Positions 34,084-42,795 of a stretch of DNA of 61,226 nt are shown here, piece by piece. Position numbers and translations under genes: made by a program. This DNA comes from an uncultured bacterium. Lineage in GTDB: Bacteria > Planctomycetota > UBA1135 > GCA-002686595. The notes beneath the pieces were generated by a model, which was not told the DNA's origin, did not search any database, and worked only from the letters and a program-made list of their open reading frames with translations. Where the stretch lies: positions 1-61,226 of the forward strand of contig CALLKX010000065.1 of NCBI GenBank assembly GCA_938083085.1, given 5' to 3'. Every line of letters begins with the position of its first letter. Position 1 is the first letter of the stretch.

Positions 34084-34235
34084 CACACCAGCGTAGGCGG
34101 ACTGCGCCTGTCGCGCATGGCTCAGCCACGGAGAGCTGGAACGACGCCCGAGTCGCAACGCAGCGGCGCCACTTCGGGGCGATCGAGGGCGAGCAGACCG
34201 GTCGCAAGGAGGCGCGGAACGCCTAAGATCTGGGC

Positions 34236-36806
34236 ATGCGAATGCACGCGATCTTGTTCTCCGTGGCCCCGTGCCTGCTCGCCGCCCCGACCCTCGCCCA
34301 GAACGGCGACCGCAACGGGGAGGTCCAGGGAGCCCTACCCGCGGATCTCGCTATCCCCGCGGCGCCGGTGCTCTCGGCCGAGGAGGAGCTCGCGACCTTC
34401 GAGTTGCCCCCTGGCTTCGAGATCGAGCTGGTGGCGGCGGAGCCGATGGTCGTGGACCCCGTGCAGGTGGTCTTCGACGAGGTCGGCAGGCTCTGGGTCG
34501 TCGAGATGAGGGGCTACATGCCGGATATCGCCGGCACCGGTGAGAAGGAGCCCATCGGGCGCATCGCTGTGCTTACTGACGAGGACGGCGACGGCACCAT
34601 GGACCGGCGCGAGGACTTCGCCGACGGGCTCGTGCTGCCCCGGGGCGTCGCCCCCATGTTCGGAGGGGCCCTCTGCATCCTCCCGCCGGAGCTGGTGTTC
34701 CTGCGCGACGATGACGGTGACGGCGTCCTCGATCGCCGTGAGGTCGTCATGGGAGGCCTGACCAAGGGCCTCGAGAACCCCGAGCACGACATCAACGGGC
34801 CGACCATGGGGCTCGACAACTGGGTCCACTTCGCCAACTGGAACCGGGCCGTGCGGCGCACCGAGGACGAGAACGGCGACGGCACCTGGGAAATCCGGAA
34901 TGAGCGTCAGGCCGGTCAGTGGGGACTGGCACGCGATGATGTCGGGCGCTTCGCGCGGAACACGAACCCGCAGCCGCTGTTCATGGACATCACCCCGGCG
35001 CGCTATGCGGTCCGCAACCGCCACCAGCGCGGCTTCCACGGCGCCTTCGCTGGCGTCGACGCGACCCGCGAGGTCTTCCCCTCCCGGATCAACCCCGGCG
35101 TGAACCGCGGGTACCAAGCGGTCACGCTGCGGGACGACTACACGCTGCATTACTTCACCGCGGCGTGCAGCGCGACGCCCCTGCGCGGGGCAGGCCTCGG
35201 GGCAGAAGCGAACGGGGATATCTTTGTTTGCGAGCCCACGGGCAACCTCGTGAAGCGCTACCGCATCGAGGAGCGGCCGGAGACCGCGCGGCTGAAGGCC
35301 AGCGACATCCGAGGAGAGCGAGACTTCCTCACGTCGACGCACGAGCGCTTCCGGCCGGTGGCCATGACGAGCGGGCCGGACGGGACGCTGTACATCGCCG
35401 ACATGTATCGGGGCCTGATCCAGCACCGGATCTTCCTCACGACCTTCCTGCGCAAGCAGATCGAGGAGCGCGGGCTCGAGGGCCCCATGGGGCTCGGTCG
35501 GATCTGGCGCGTGCGCCGGGAGGGTGCGCCGGCGTCGCGCCCTGACGTTGACCTCGCGGCCGCCTCCCTCGAGGAGCTCGCAGGGCTGCTCGCCTCGGAC
35601 AACGCCTGGGTGCGCGACAGCGCCCAGCGCATCCTGGTGGAGGACCTGGACGGCGAGGCCGGGGCCCTCGCAGCGCTGCGCGGAGTCATCGCGGACGGGG
35701 CGTCTCCTCTCGGGGCGGTGCACGCCCTCTGGACCCTCGACGGGGTCGGCTTCATCGATGACGCCACGCTGCGGGGCGCGCTCCGGGCGGAGGACCCCCG
35801 CGTGCGCGCGGCGGCGGCGGAGATCGCTGAGCGCCGCCTGGACCTTGAGGGCAGCGAACTCCTGGGGGACGTAGCGGCTGTGGCCCTCGAGGACGGAGAC
35901 GCGCGCGCCCGGCTCCACGGCCTGCTGGCGCTCGGCGCGTCGGATCAGGCCGACGTGCTCGAGCTGTTCGCGGTGCGCATGTCAGCGGACGCCTCTTCGA
36001 GCCTCGAGCGCTCGGCGGTGATCTCCGGCCTCCAGTTCAGGGAGGCGGACTTCCTCCTCGAGCTCGCGCTGCGACCGGCGTGGGCCACGGAGCTCTCGGG
36101 GCGCAAGGACCTACTGAGGGCCCTCGCTGCCTGCGTGGGCAGGGAGAAGCTGCAGGAGAACGTGGAGCTCATCGTGGACCTCGCGCTGGCGCCGCCGGCG
36201 GAGTGGTGGAGCAAGCCGCTGCTGGACGGCCTCATGGAGACCCGCCGCAAGGGGCCCCGCGGTGAGCGCCTGCCCTTGCCGCTGCGTGCCATGCCCGCCT
36301 ACTTCGCGGCCAACGTCGTGGACGCCGGCGCGCCGCGTCCTGCTGCGGCGAGCAAGGTCGACGAGGGTTGCACGTGGCCCGGCAAGCCCGGCGCGGTGGA
36401 GGTCGAGCTCCCCCGCGACCTGACCGTCCCGGAGACCGCCCAATACGAGCGCGGCAGGACCGTGTACGAGAACGTCTGCGCGACCTGCCACCAGAGCCAC
36501 GGCGGGGGACAGGACGGCAAGGCGCCGACCCTGCGCGGGACCACCTACGCGGTGGGCGACGAGGATCGTCTCGTGCAGATCCTCATGCACGGTCTCGAGG
36601 GCCCCCTGAAGATCGAGGGCCGCACCTGGAACCTCGAGATGCCCCGCTTCGAGGGGCAGGACGAGGACCTCGCGGACGTGCTCACCTACATCCGCCGCTC
36701 CTGGGGCAACGGCGTCGAGCCGGTGACGCTCGGGACGGTCCAGCGGGTCCGCGAGGCTGCGGGCGACCGGGTCAAGCCGATGACGGCGGCCGAGCTGGAC
36801 GGCTGA
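34236..36806 (+). CDS. PVC-type heme-binding membrane-bound dehydrogenase
   Basis: The 856-residue secreted protein has a signal peptide (about 1-21), a beta-propeller dehydrogenase domain of the PVC type (about 55-420: FELPPGFEIELVAAEPMVVDPV, RLWVVEMRGYM, HDINGPTMGLDNW, GTLYIADMYRG), a helical repeat region of HEAT type (about 430-690), and a C-terminal cytochrome c domain with NVCATCHQSHGGG (heme CXXCH) and a downstream Met (EMPRFEG). Such proteins oxidise sugars or alcohols and pass electrons to heme; the substrate is unknown. It has no same-strand partner and is divergent from the sulfatase gene, so joint action on sulfated polymers is possible but not shown. Confidence 0.94.
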   Translation: MRMHAILFSVAPCLLAAPTLAQNGDRNGEVQGALPADLAIPAAPVLSAEEELATFELPPGFEIELVAAEPMVVDPVQVVFDEVGRLWVVEMRGYMPDIAGTGEKEPIGRIAVLTDEDGDGTMDRREDFADGLVLPRGVAPMFGGALCILPPELVFLRDDDGDGVLDRREVVMGGLTKGLENPEHDINGPTMGLDNWVHFANWNRAVRRTEDENGDGTWEIRNERQAGQWGLARDDVGRFARNTNPQPLFMDITPARYAVRNRHQRGFHGAFAGVDATREVFPSRINPGVNRGYQAVTLRDDYTLHYFTAACSATPLRGAGLGAEANGDIFVCEPTGNLVKRYRIEERPETARLKASDIRGERDFLTSTHERFRPVAMTSGPDGTLYIADMYRGLIQHRIFLTTFLRKQIEERGLEGPMGLGRIWRVRREGAPASRPDVDLAAASLEELAGLLASDNAWVRDSAQRILVEDLDGEAGALAALRGVIADGASPLGAVHALWTLDGVGFIDDATLRGALRAEDPRVRAAAAEIAERRLDLEGSELLGDVAAVALEDGDARARLHGLLALGASDQADVLELFAVRMSADASSSLERSAVISGLQFREADFLLELALRPAWATELSGRKDLLRALAACVGREKLQENVELIVDLALAPPAEWWSKPLLDGLMETRRKGPRGERLPLPLRAMPAYFAANVVDAGAPRPAAASKVDEGCTWPGKPGAVEVELPRDLTVPETAQYERGRTVYENVCATCHQSHGGGQDGKAPTLRGTTYAVGDEDRLVQILMHGLEGPLKIEGRTWNLEMPRFEGQDEDLADVLTYIRRSWGNGVEPVTLGTVQRVREAAGDRVKPMTAAELDG

Positions 36807-36839
36807 GCCGCGCGAGGAGAGATCGAGCCGCGCGTCGCC

Positions 36840-39119
36840 TCAGTGGGTGGCGCGCTCGCAGAGCGTGAGGGAGCGGACCTCCAGTGACCGGGAGTCCGAG
36901 TGGAACTCGAGAGCCTCGACGCCCTCCACCGCCACCTCGACAGTGGTCCGGTCGCCGAGTTGAACCGCAGCGCGATCGGGAGCCAGCAGGACGGTGACGC
37001 GGTTCATCGAACCGGCTTTCCAGCCCTCCCTGGCCGAGAGATCAACCCGGGTCAGCACAGCGCCGTCGGCGTCCACGAGCCGTAGCTCGACGTCCTCGCC
37101 GAGGATCGTGGCGCGTGCGCCCGGCGCGCCGCCTAGGGCGCAGCGGGCCGCGGGGTCCTGGGCGACCCAGTCGTGCCGGCCACGGTCCTCGACGCGGGGA
37201 TCCCGCCAGTGGATCTCGATGTCGTCGTCCCCGCCGTGGATCTGGAAGGCGATGGAGCCGCTGAGATCCTCGCCGTCCAGCAGGTCTGCCGCGGCGACCC
37301 CGTTGATCCAGGTGCGAACCCTGGGCCCCTCACAGACCATCCGGTAACGGTTCCAGCCGTCGAGGTCGAAGGCCTCCCTGGCCGCCTTGTTGTCGGAGAG
37401 GTCGTCGAGCCAGGCGCGCCGACCCTCGTCAAACAGGCCCGCGGACCAGCTGCGCGGGGAGGGGTCAATCTCGGCCTGGTAGCCGCGCAGCTTCCCGTCC
37501 TTGCCCACGTGGCTGCGGATCTGGATCCCGGAGTTGCCCTCGACGGCGATCCGGACGTCGACCTCCATGGTGTAGTCGCCAAACTCGCGGTCGGAGACGA
37601 GGAAGCTCTGCCTCTGCCGTGGGCCGGCACGCCCGATCAGCGTCGATCCTTGAACCTCGTAGCGCGCGTCGCCGACGTTCGACCACCCCTCGGTGCTTTC
37701 GCCGGGGAAGAGCAGGGCGGCCTGTTGATCGCCGCGGCTCAGCTCGCGAATGCGCATCCCGCGGATCCAGACCTCGTCGCCGTGGTCCTGGATCAGGAGG
37801 CGGCCCGGCCCGGACGCGGCGAACCCGTCCACGCCCTTGAACTTGCTGTCCTCGACGAGCGCGGCCCATTCGGGGGTGGAGGTGTCCGCAGACGCGACCA
37901 GGACGCCGTCCAGCCAGTGCTCGAGCAGGGGCCCGCGGGAGACGATACGGGCCTCGTGGAACTCGCCCCAGGGCAGAGCCGGGGAGCCGCCCGCGGAGAC
38001 GACGTCGTACAGCGCGCCGGCGCGATGCTCCCCGTTCTGCGTGGGGGAAGCGGCGTCGAGGAGCTGGAACTCGGGCCCGATCGGCTGCTTCGCGTCGGCG
38101 GAGATGCGGTACTTCAGCCCCGAGTTGCCTGCGACCGAGGTCTTCCACTGGAACGTGAGCTCGAAGTCCCCGAAGAGCTCCCGCGTCGTGATGTCGCCTG
38201 CGGCGCCATCGCGCCGCAGGACGTCCCCCTCGAACCGCCAGCCCTCCGGGGCCTCGCCGCCGCCGAAGGCCTGCCAGTGCTCGGGGCCCATGAGCGAGAT
38301 CCACCCGTCGACCGCGGCCGCGGGAGCGGTCCGCTCATCTGTGACCGTGCCCGTCGCGGCCCACTCGGTGCCGCGGACCACGAGCCCGCGGAACTGTGGG
38401 TCGCGGTGGGAGGCCTGGGAGCCCGGGACGTTCTTCCAGACGTGGCCAAGGGGCGTGTGGAACATGCGCCCCTTGCCGTAGGAGCGGACGAGGATCATCG
38501 GCTCCGCCTCGCCGGTGCCTCCGCTCTCCTTCGTGGAGAGCGCCGTGGCCAGGACACGCCGGTCCACGTCGTGCACGTTGACGAGGTCGTGGTACAGCTC
38601 ATCGGGGTGCGCGAGGATGGTCGGCAGGGTGCGGGTCACGGGGTGATCGCGGTCCACCACCTCGACGTCGAAGGGATGAAAGCGGCCGTGGCCGGTCCCC
38701 TTGCGCCAGAGGTCTGCCACGAGCTTCTCGTACTCCGGCCAACCGTTGCCGTGGTTGTCGGCGGCGTGGATCACGACCACGCCGAGCCCATCGCGCACGG
38801 CTCCGAGGAAGGCCGTCTCCGCGGCGTCTCCCCAGCGCGGGCCGTTGTAGTCGAGGACCACTGCGTCGTATGAGTCGAGGGCGCCCCTGTCGGCCAGGGC
38901 CGCACCGGGGTTCCGCGTGACCACGACCTCGAAGCGCCCGGTCTCCCGGAGGATCGACGCAAGCGATGGGGTGGTCCACTCCCAGTCGTGGTTGTTGGCC
39001 CCGGACACCAGCAGGACCCGGGTCATCTCGGCGTCCTCCTCTTGAGGCGTCGGGCCTTCGGCCTGCGCGGTGGAGGGGAGACTGGTGAGCAAGAGGGCGA
39101 GGGCGGTGAGGAGAGCCAT
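36840..39119 (-). CDS. Secreted ThuA plus two DUF1080 domains
   Basis: The 759-residue product has a signal peptide (about 1-19), a ThuA glutamine-amidotransferase-like domain (about 30-245; LLVSGANNHDWEWTT, VVVIHAADNHGNGWPEYE, HPDELYHDL), then two DUF1080/3-keto-disaccharide hydrolase-type jelly rolls at about 255-465 and 470-640, and a further beta-rich tail. The first DUF1080 has FELTFQWKTSVAGNSGLKYR, the second YTMEVDVRIAVEGNSGIQIR. ThuA and DUF1080 both occur in trehalose/keto-sugar metabolism, so carbohydrate hydrolysis outside the cell is likely. The ATG at 39119 is chosen because it opens the signal peptide. It converges with the PVC dehydrogenase gene, 33 bp apart. Confidence 0.92.
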   Translation of the reverse strand: MALLTALALLLTSLPSTAQAEGPTPQEEDAEMTRVLLVSGANNHDWEWTTPSLASILRETGRFEVVVTRNPGAALADRGALDSYDAVVLDYNGPRWGDAAETAFLGAVRDGLGVVVIHAADNHGNGWPEYEKLVADLWRKGTGHGRFHPFDVEVVDRDHPVTRTLPTILAHPDELYHDLVNVHDVDRRVLATALSTKESGGTGEAEPMILVRSYGKGRMFHTPLGHVWKNVPGSQASHRDPQFRGLVVRGTEWAATGTVTDERTAPAAAVDGWISLMGPEHWQAFGGGEAPEGWRFEGDVLRRDGAAGDITTRELFGDFELTFQWKTSVAGNSGLKYRISADAKQPIGPEFQLLDAASPTQNGEHRAGALYDVVSAGGSPALPWGEFHEARIVSRGPLLEHWLDGVLVASADTSTPEWAALVEDSKFKGVDGFAASGPGRLLIQDHGDEVWIRGMRIRELSRGDQQAALLFPGESTEGWSNVGDARYEVQGSTLIGRAGPRQRQSFLVSDREFGDYTMEVDVRIAVEGNSGIQIRSHVGKDGKLRGYQAEIDPSPRSWSAGLFDEGRRAWLDDLSDNKAAREAFDLDGWNRYRMVCEGPRVRTWINGVAAADLLDGEDLSGSIAFQIHGGDDDIEIHWRDPRVEDRGRHDWVAQDPAARCALGGAPGARATILGEDVELRLVDADGAVLTRVDLSAREGWKAGSMNRVTVLLAPDRAAVQLGDRTTVEVAVEGVEALEFHSDSRSLEVRSLTLCERATH

Positions 39120-39142
39120 GCCCTGGAGGATACGACCTCCCC

Positions 39143-39997
39143 TCAGGGGCCGCTCGCCCCGCGGACCTCGCGGCGTTCGCCGGGCGGGTGAACGGACAGC
39201 GTGACCCCGCTCGCGCGCTGCAGCTCGCCGGGCCCGGCGTCCCCAAGCGTCGCGGTGGAGGTCTCCAGGACGAGGACCACGCCCTTGCCTAGCACCTCGA
39301 ATGAGTCGGCCTCGAAGACCGCAGCGGTGCCCTCTGAGATCCCCACGCCGACCCACCCGCGGGGCCGATCCAGCAGGGCGCTGATGAGCCGCCCCTCGCG
39401 CCTCCGCTCACGGAAGTGCTGGTCGATGATCACGCCTGGGATCAGCCCCAGCGACGGGATCGGGGCCATGGCCCCGCCCGTGTAGGAGTCTGGCTCGGGG
39501 TCGCCCGAGATCATGACGCCTCCCAGGACCGCTGCGCCGGCGCTGGTGCCGCCCACGACCGCACCGGCGCGGTGCCGGTCACGGATGAGCTCCGTGAGGT
39601 CGAGGCGGTCCAGGGACTCCATCAAGCGGCGCTGGCTGCCGCCCCCCAGCCAGATGAGGTCGGCGCTCTCGACGATCGTCCGGGCGCTCTCGTCTTCCGG
39701 GACGAGGATCACGGACGGCGCGCCCGCCTCTCTCCACATCTCCACAGAACCCAGCCCACGGTCCTCCCTCGCGGACGCGAAGGGGATCACAGCGACGCGA
39801 GGCCCCCCTCCCTCGTGGCCCTGGGCCTCCTGGAGCCCCCGCTGCACGACGGACATCGGCGTGCCTCCACCGCCGACGGCGAGGACCGCGCCGCCGGCGT
39901 CCAAGGCGTGCTGAGGCTCGACCGGGAGGGGCGTTGTTCCACAGGAGGACGCGAGCGCCAGGAGGCCCGCTAGGCTTCTCCACCCTGTGAGGTGCAC
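39143..39997 (-). CDS. Cyanophycinase-like lipoprotein (peptidase S51)
   Basis: The product has 284 residues from a GTG at 39997, which gives a clean lipoprotein signal ending in LASSC. The S51 fold is clear: GGAVLAVGGGG, ESADLIWLGGGSQRRLM, GAVVGGTSAGAAVLGG with the nucleophile Ser, GVIIDQHFRERRREGR with the catalytic His, and GVGISEGTAAVFE. Cyanophycinase cleaves the beta-linked Asp-Arg polymer cyanophycin; related enzymes cleave other beta-aspartyl peptides. The lipoprotein signal implies action outside the cytoplasm on imported or released polymer. An ATG at 40057 would add 20 residues but would crowd the divergent HDOD start. Confidence 0.88.
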   Translation of the reverse strand: MHLTGWRSLAGLLALASSCGTTPLPVEPQHALDAGGAVLAVGGGGTPMSVVQRGLQEAQGHEGGGPRVAVIPFASAREDRGLGSVEMWREAGAPSVILVPEDESARTIVESADLIWLGGGSQRRLMESLDRLDLTELIRDRHRAGAVVGGTSAGAAVLGGVMISGDPEPDSYTGGAMAPIPSLGLIPGVIIDQHFRERRREGRLISALLDRPRGWVGVGISEGTAAVFEADSFEVLGKGVVLVLETSTATLGDAGPGELQRASGVTLSVHPPGERREVRGASGP

Positions 39998-40070
39998 CCG
40001 TTCGGGATTTCCACGGTGCGTCACGGTGATTTTCCTTCGGCTCCGGCGTTCCAGCATTCGATATCAGAGT

Positions 40071-40937
40071 GTGAGGCTGTGTTTGGAAGAAGGCGTCCCC
40101 GACTCGTTGGGCGAAGAGTGGCGCAGCGCCGTCCTGGCGGAGCTGGAGGTCGCAGAGGACGAGTTGCCGCGGCTGAGCCGAGCTGCCGTGGAGCTCGCCG
40201 CCCTGGTCGTCAGCGGTGAGTACAACGCCGTGGCTGTCGGCGACATCCTCGAGGGAGACGAGGTCCTCAAGGGCCAGGTCATAGACCTTGCCAACTCAGC
40301 GCTCTACGCCGCCAGCGATCCTGTCGAATCGCCCAGCGTCGCGGCGCAGCGCATCGGGATGCGTGGTCTCTGGGAGCTCGCGGTGATCAAGGTCGCTCGA
40401 TCGCACGTCTTCGGGCCCGTCCTCGAGAGCGTGCTCGGCGGAGAGCAGACCTGGAAGAGCGCGCGGATCGCCGGGGCGATCTCACACCGCGTGTCATCGT
40501 CCAAGCTGGGCGCGAATCGGGCCTCGATGCTCGCCGGGCTCATCCTCTGCGCTGGGGCTCCGCTCGGGCATCAGTTGGTGCAGCGAGTTGAGAAACGACG
40601 AGGAAGCAAGCTCAGCTCGCGCATGCGGAGGGAACTCGTGAGCCGCGCCGGACCGGCCCTCTGCCTGATGCTCGCGCGCAACTGGTCGCTGCCGCCGGCG
40701 ATCGAGGCCGCGGCCGAGAGCCTCGCGGGCGGCCGCAATGAGCTCCCGCCCAATCGCGAGGTGCAGGTCGCCGTCTTCTCCACCTACCTGGGGCGCTTGC
40801 TCGCCGCCCAGGGCTTCGACAACCTCTCGATCCCGCTCGGGTGGCCGTCCACCCTCGCCTTGGAGATCGATCAGGGGGAGCTCGACGACATCGTGGCTCT
40901 CGCCTCGATGGCCGGCTCCTCTTCGATCGGTTTCTAG
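40071..40937 (+). CDS. HDOD domain protein
   Basis: The protein has about 288 residues if started at the GTG at 40071; a TTG at 40083 or GTG at 39987 are alternatives, so the start is uncertain. The HDOD region (about 20-240) has ILEGDEVLKGQVIDLANSALYA and VAAQRIGMRGLWELAVIKVA, the family pattern for regulators of chemotaxis and signalling that resemble HD phosphohydrolases but usually lack the metal-binding HD. No HD pair is seen here, so catalysis is unlikely. It diverges from the cyanophycinase gene and converges with the metallophosphoesterase gene with 10 bp between. Confidence 0.85.
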   Translation: MRLCLEEGVPDSLGEEWRSAVLAELEVAEDELPRLSRAAVELAALVVSGEYNAVAVGDILEGDEVLKGQVIDLANSALYAASDPVESPSVAAQRIGMRGLWELAVIKVARSHVFGPVLESVLGGEQTWKSARIAGAISHRVSSSKLGANRASMLAGLILCAGAPLGHQLVQRVEKRRGSKLSSRMRRELVSRAGPALCLMLARNWSLPPAIEAAAESLAGGRNELPPNREVQVAVFSTYLGRLLAAQGFDNLSIPLGWPSTLALEIDQGELDDIVALASMAGSSSIGF

Positions 40938-40947
40938 AGCCCCTGGC

Positions 40948-42795
40948 TCACCGCGCCTCGAGGCGTAGCGTGTCGAAGACGCGGCCGTCTTCGTCCATGG
41001 CCTGCAGCTCGAGGTCGTCGCCCAGGATCGCCACGTGGAGGTGGTGGTGTCGCCGCGCCTTGCGGTTGCCGAACCAGGTGTTCGTGCCGTCGAAGTCCTC
41101 GAGTGAGCCGCCACCGCCAGCCGCGGTGATGTAGAGCACGCCGCCGTCCTGGTGGGGGAGCACTTCGCCGCCCTTGATGGGGAACGTGCGCTCGTAGTCG
41201 TGCACGTGACCTGAGAAGCAGATGTCGACGCCGTGCTTCTCCAGCAGACGGACGATGTTGCGCACGTTCATGTCGCCCCGGGTGGACGAGGTCTTGGTCG
41301 TGTCGCCGTAGTCGTTGGAGTCGCTGGTGTAGGGGGGCTGGTGCAGCACCGCGAAGCGCCACTTCGCCTTCGACGCGGACAGGGCCCCCTCCAGCCAGGC
41401 CAGCTGCTCCGACTGCTGGGCCAAGGAGCGGTTGCCGTCGATCATGAAGAACTCGGCAGACCCGTAGCGCAGGGAGTACCAGCGCTCTGGGTCGGGGAGG
41501 GACATGTAGTCGTAGTAGAGCCGCGCGTCTTGCTCGTGGTTGCCGAGGACGGACACCAGCGGCGCGTGTTCGATCAGCGGCCGCATGCTGGGGAAGAACG
41601 TCTCGGTCCAGTCCGTCTTGTTGCCCCCGGTGTCCACGAGGTCGCCGCAGTGGACCACGAAGTTCGGGCGCTGCTCGAAGGCGAGGTCGCTCACGCGCTT
41701 GGCCACGGCGCCGTTGGTCTGGGTGTCCCCGATGACCGTGAAGGTGAACGCGCTGCGGTCGCTGGCGGGCGCCGTCCTGAACGATCGAACAGGCCCCTCC
41801 AGTACGGGCACCGCGTCGCCGTTGGCCGGCCCCACGAGGTTCATCTGATAGAAGTACTTTGTGTCGGCCACGAGGCCCTTGAGGCGGACCTCGTGGAGCC
41901 GGGAGCCAGGCGTCTCGGAGGAGACCTCGGTCCAGCCCGCCTCGGACTCGGGGCGGACGAGCACCAGAGCCTCCGAGGGCCAGCTGGACTCGCCGAGGAC
42001 GCTCACCGCGTCGGTGGAGGGCCAGGTGAGGTAGGGCTGAACCCTCCAGTCGAAGGTCGCGTCGGTCCAGGGGGTCGCGTTGGCCGCTCCGAAGCGCTCG
42101 CGGAAGGCGAGCTCCCCGCCGACCGGCGTGTCGAAGACCTCAAGCGCGGCGATCCGGCCGTCGTGGGCGAACATCTCATTCACGTCTCGGTAGGCGCCGA
42201 CGGTGAGCCGCTCCTCCCCGCTGTAGCGGATGGGGCCACCGGGCGCGTCGGAGCTGGCCACGACCACACCGTCCATGGTGAGCTCGGCGCGCTCCCCGTC
42301 GTAGGAGGCGGTGACGAGGTGGAGGCGGCCGAACTCGTACGGCTTGTCCGCGCGGAGAGTGACCAGCTTGCCGTCGCCGTCGTCCGTGGCCTCCGTGGAG
42401 ATCATCAGGGTGAAGGCGGAGTCGTCGTAGCCGAGCACCCAGCCCGTCTCGGCCTCGGTGTTGTCCTCGACGGCGCCGACGATCCCGCCCCAGCGTCGCG
42501 GGGTCTCCACGGACACTAGCGCTCCCACGTGGAGCTCCTGCTCGGGCAGCTTCCCTCGCTGGCCACCAAGAGAGATGAACGCGTCGTCCGCGCCGTTGAA
42601 GATCAGCCCGCCGCCCACCGCTTCGGGGGCGAAGGCGAGCTCGGCGTTGGCGCGTCGCAGGGGCCCCGCGAGCGCCCCTTCCATCTCACCCGAGCGTCGC
42701 ATCCGCAGGACGGAGCCACGGAAGACAGGGGGCAGGGCCGCGCCGAGGGCGAGGGCTGCGGTGAAGGCGAGGACGAGGCGTGAGCGTTGGATCAT
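40948..42795 (-). CDS. Secreted metallophosphoesterase, purple acid phosphatase-like, with LamG domain
   Basis: The 615-residue product has a signal peptide (about 1-20), a LamG/concanavalin-like domain (about 55-235), a fibronectin-like domain of the purple acid phosphatase type (about 250-345) and a metallophosphoesterase domain (about 350-590). Metal-binding motifs are FTVIGDTQTN, VVHCGDLVDTGG, SVLGNHEQD, VLHQPPYTS and FSGHVHDYER. It hydrolyses phosphate esters outside the cytoplasm; the LamG part may bind sugar. Its start overlaps the stop of the upstream propeller-DUF1080 gene (ATGA), and it is third in a three-gene operon. Confidence 0.93.
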   Translation of the reverse strand: MIQRSRLVLAFTAALALGAALPPVFRGSVLRMRRSGEMEGALAGPLRRANAELAFAPEAVGGGLIFNGADDAFISLGGQRGKLPEQELHVGALVSVETPRRWGGIVGAVEDNTEAETGWVLGYDDSAFTLMISTEATDDGDGKLVTLRADKPYEFGRLHLVTASYDGERAELTMDGVVVASSDAPGGPIRYSGEERLTVGAYRDVNEMFAHDGRIAALEVFDTPVGGELAFRERFGAANATPWTDATFDWRVQPYLTWPSTDAVSVLGESSWPSEALVLVRPESEAGWTEVSSETPGSRLHEVRLKGLVADTKYFYQMNLVGPANGDAVPVLEGPVRSFRTAPASDRSAFTFTVIGDTQTNGAVAKRVSDLAFEQRPNFVVHCGDLVDTGGNKTDWTETFFPSMRPLIEHAPLVSVLGNHEQDARLYYDYMSLPDPERWYSLRYGSAEFFMIDGNRSLAQQSEQLAWLEGALSASKAKWRFAVLHQPPYTSDSNDYGDTTKTSSTRGDMNVRNIVRLLEKHGVDICFSGHVHDYERTFPIKGGEVLPHQDGGVLYITAAGGGGSLEDFDGTNTWFGNRKARRHHHLHVAILGDDLELQAMDEDGRVFDTLRLEAR

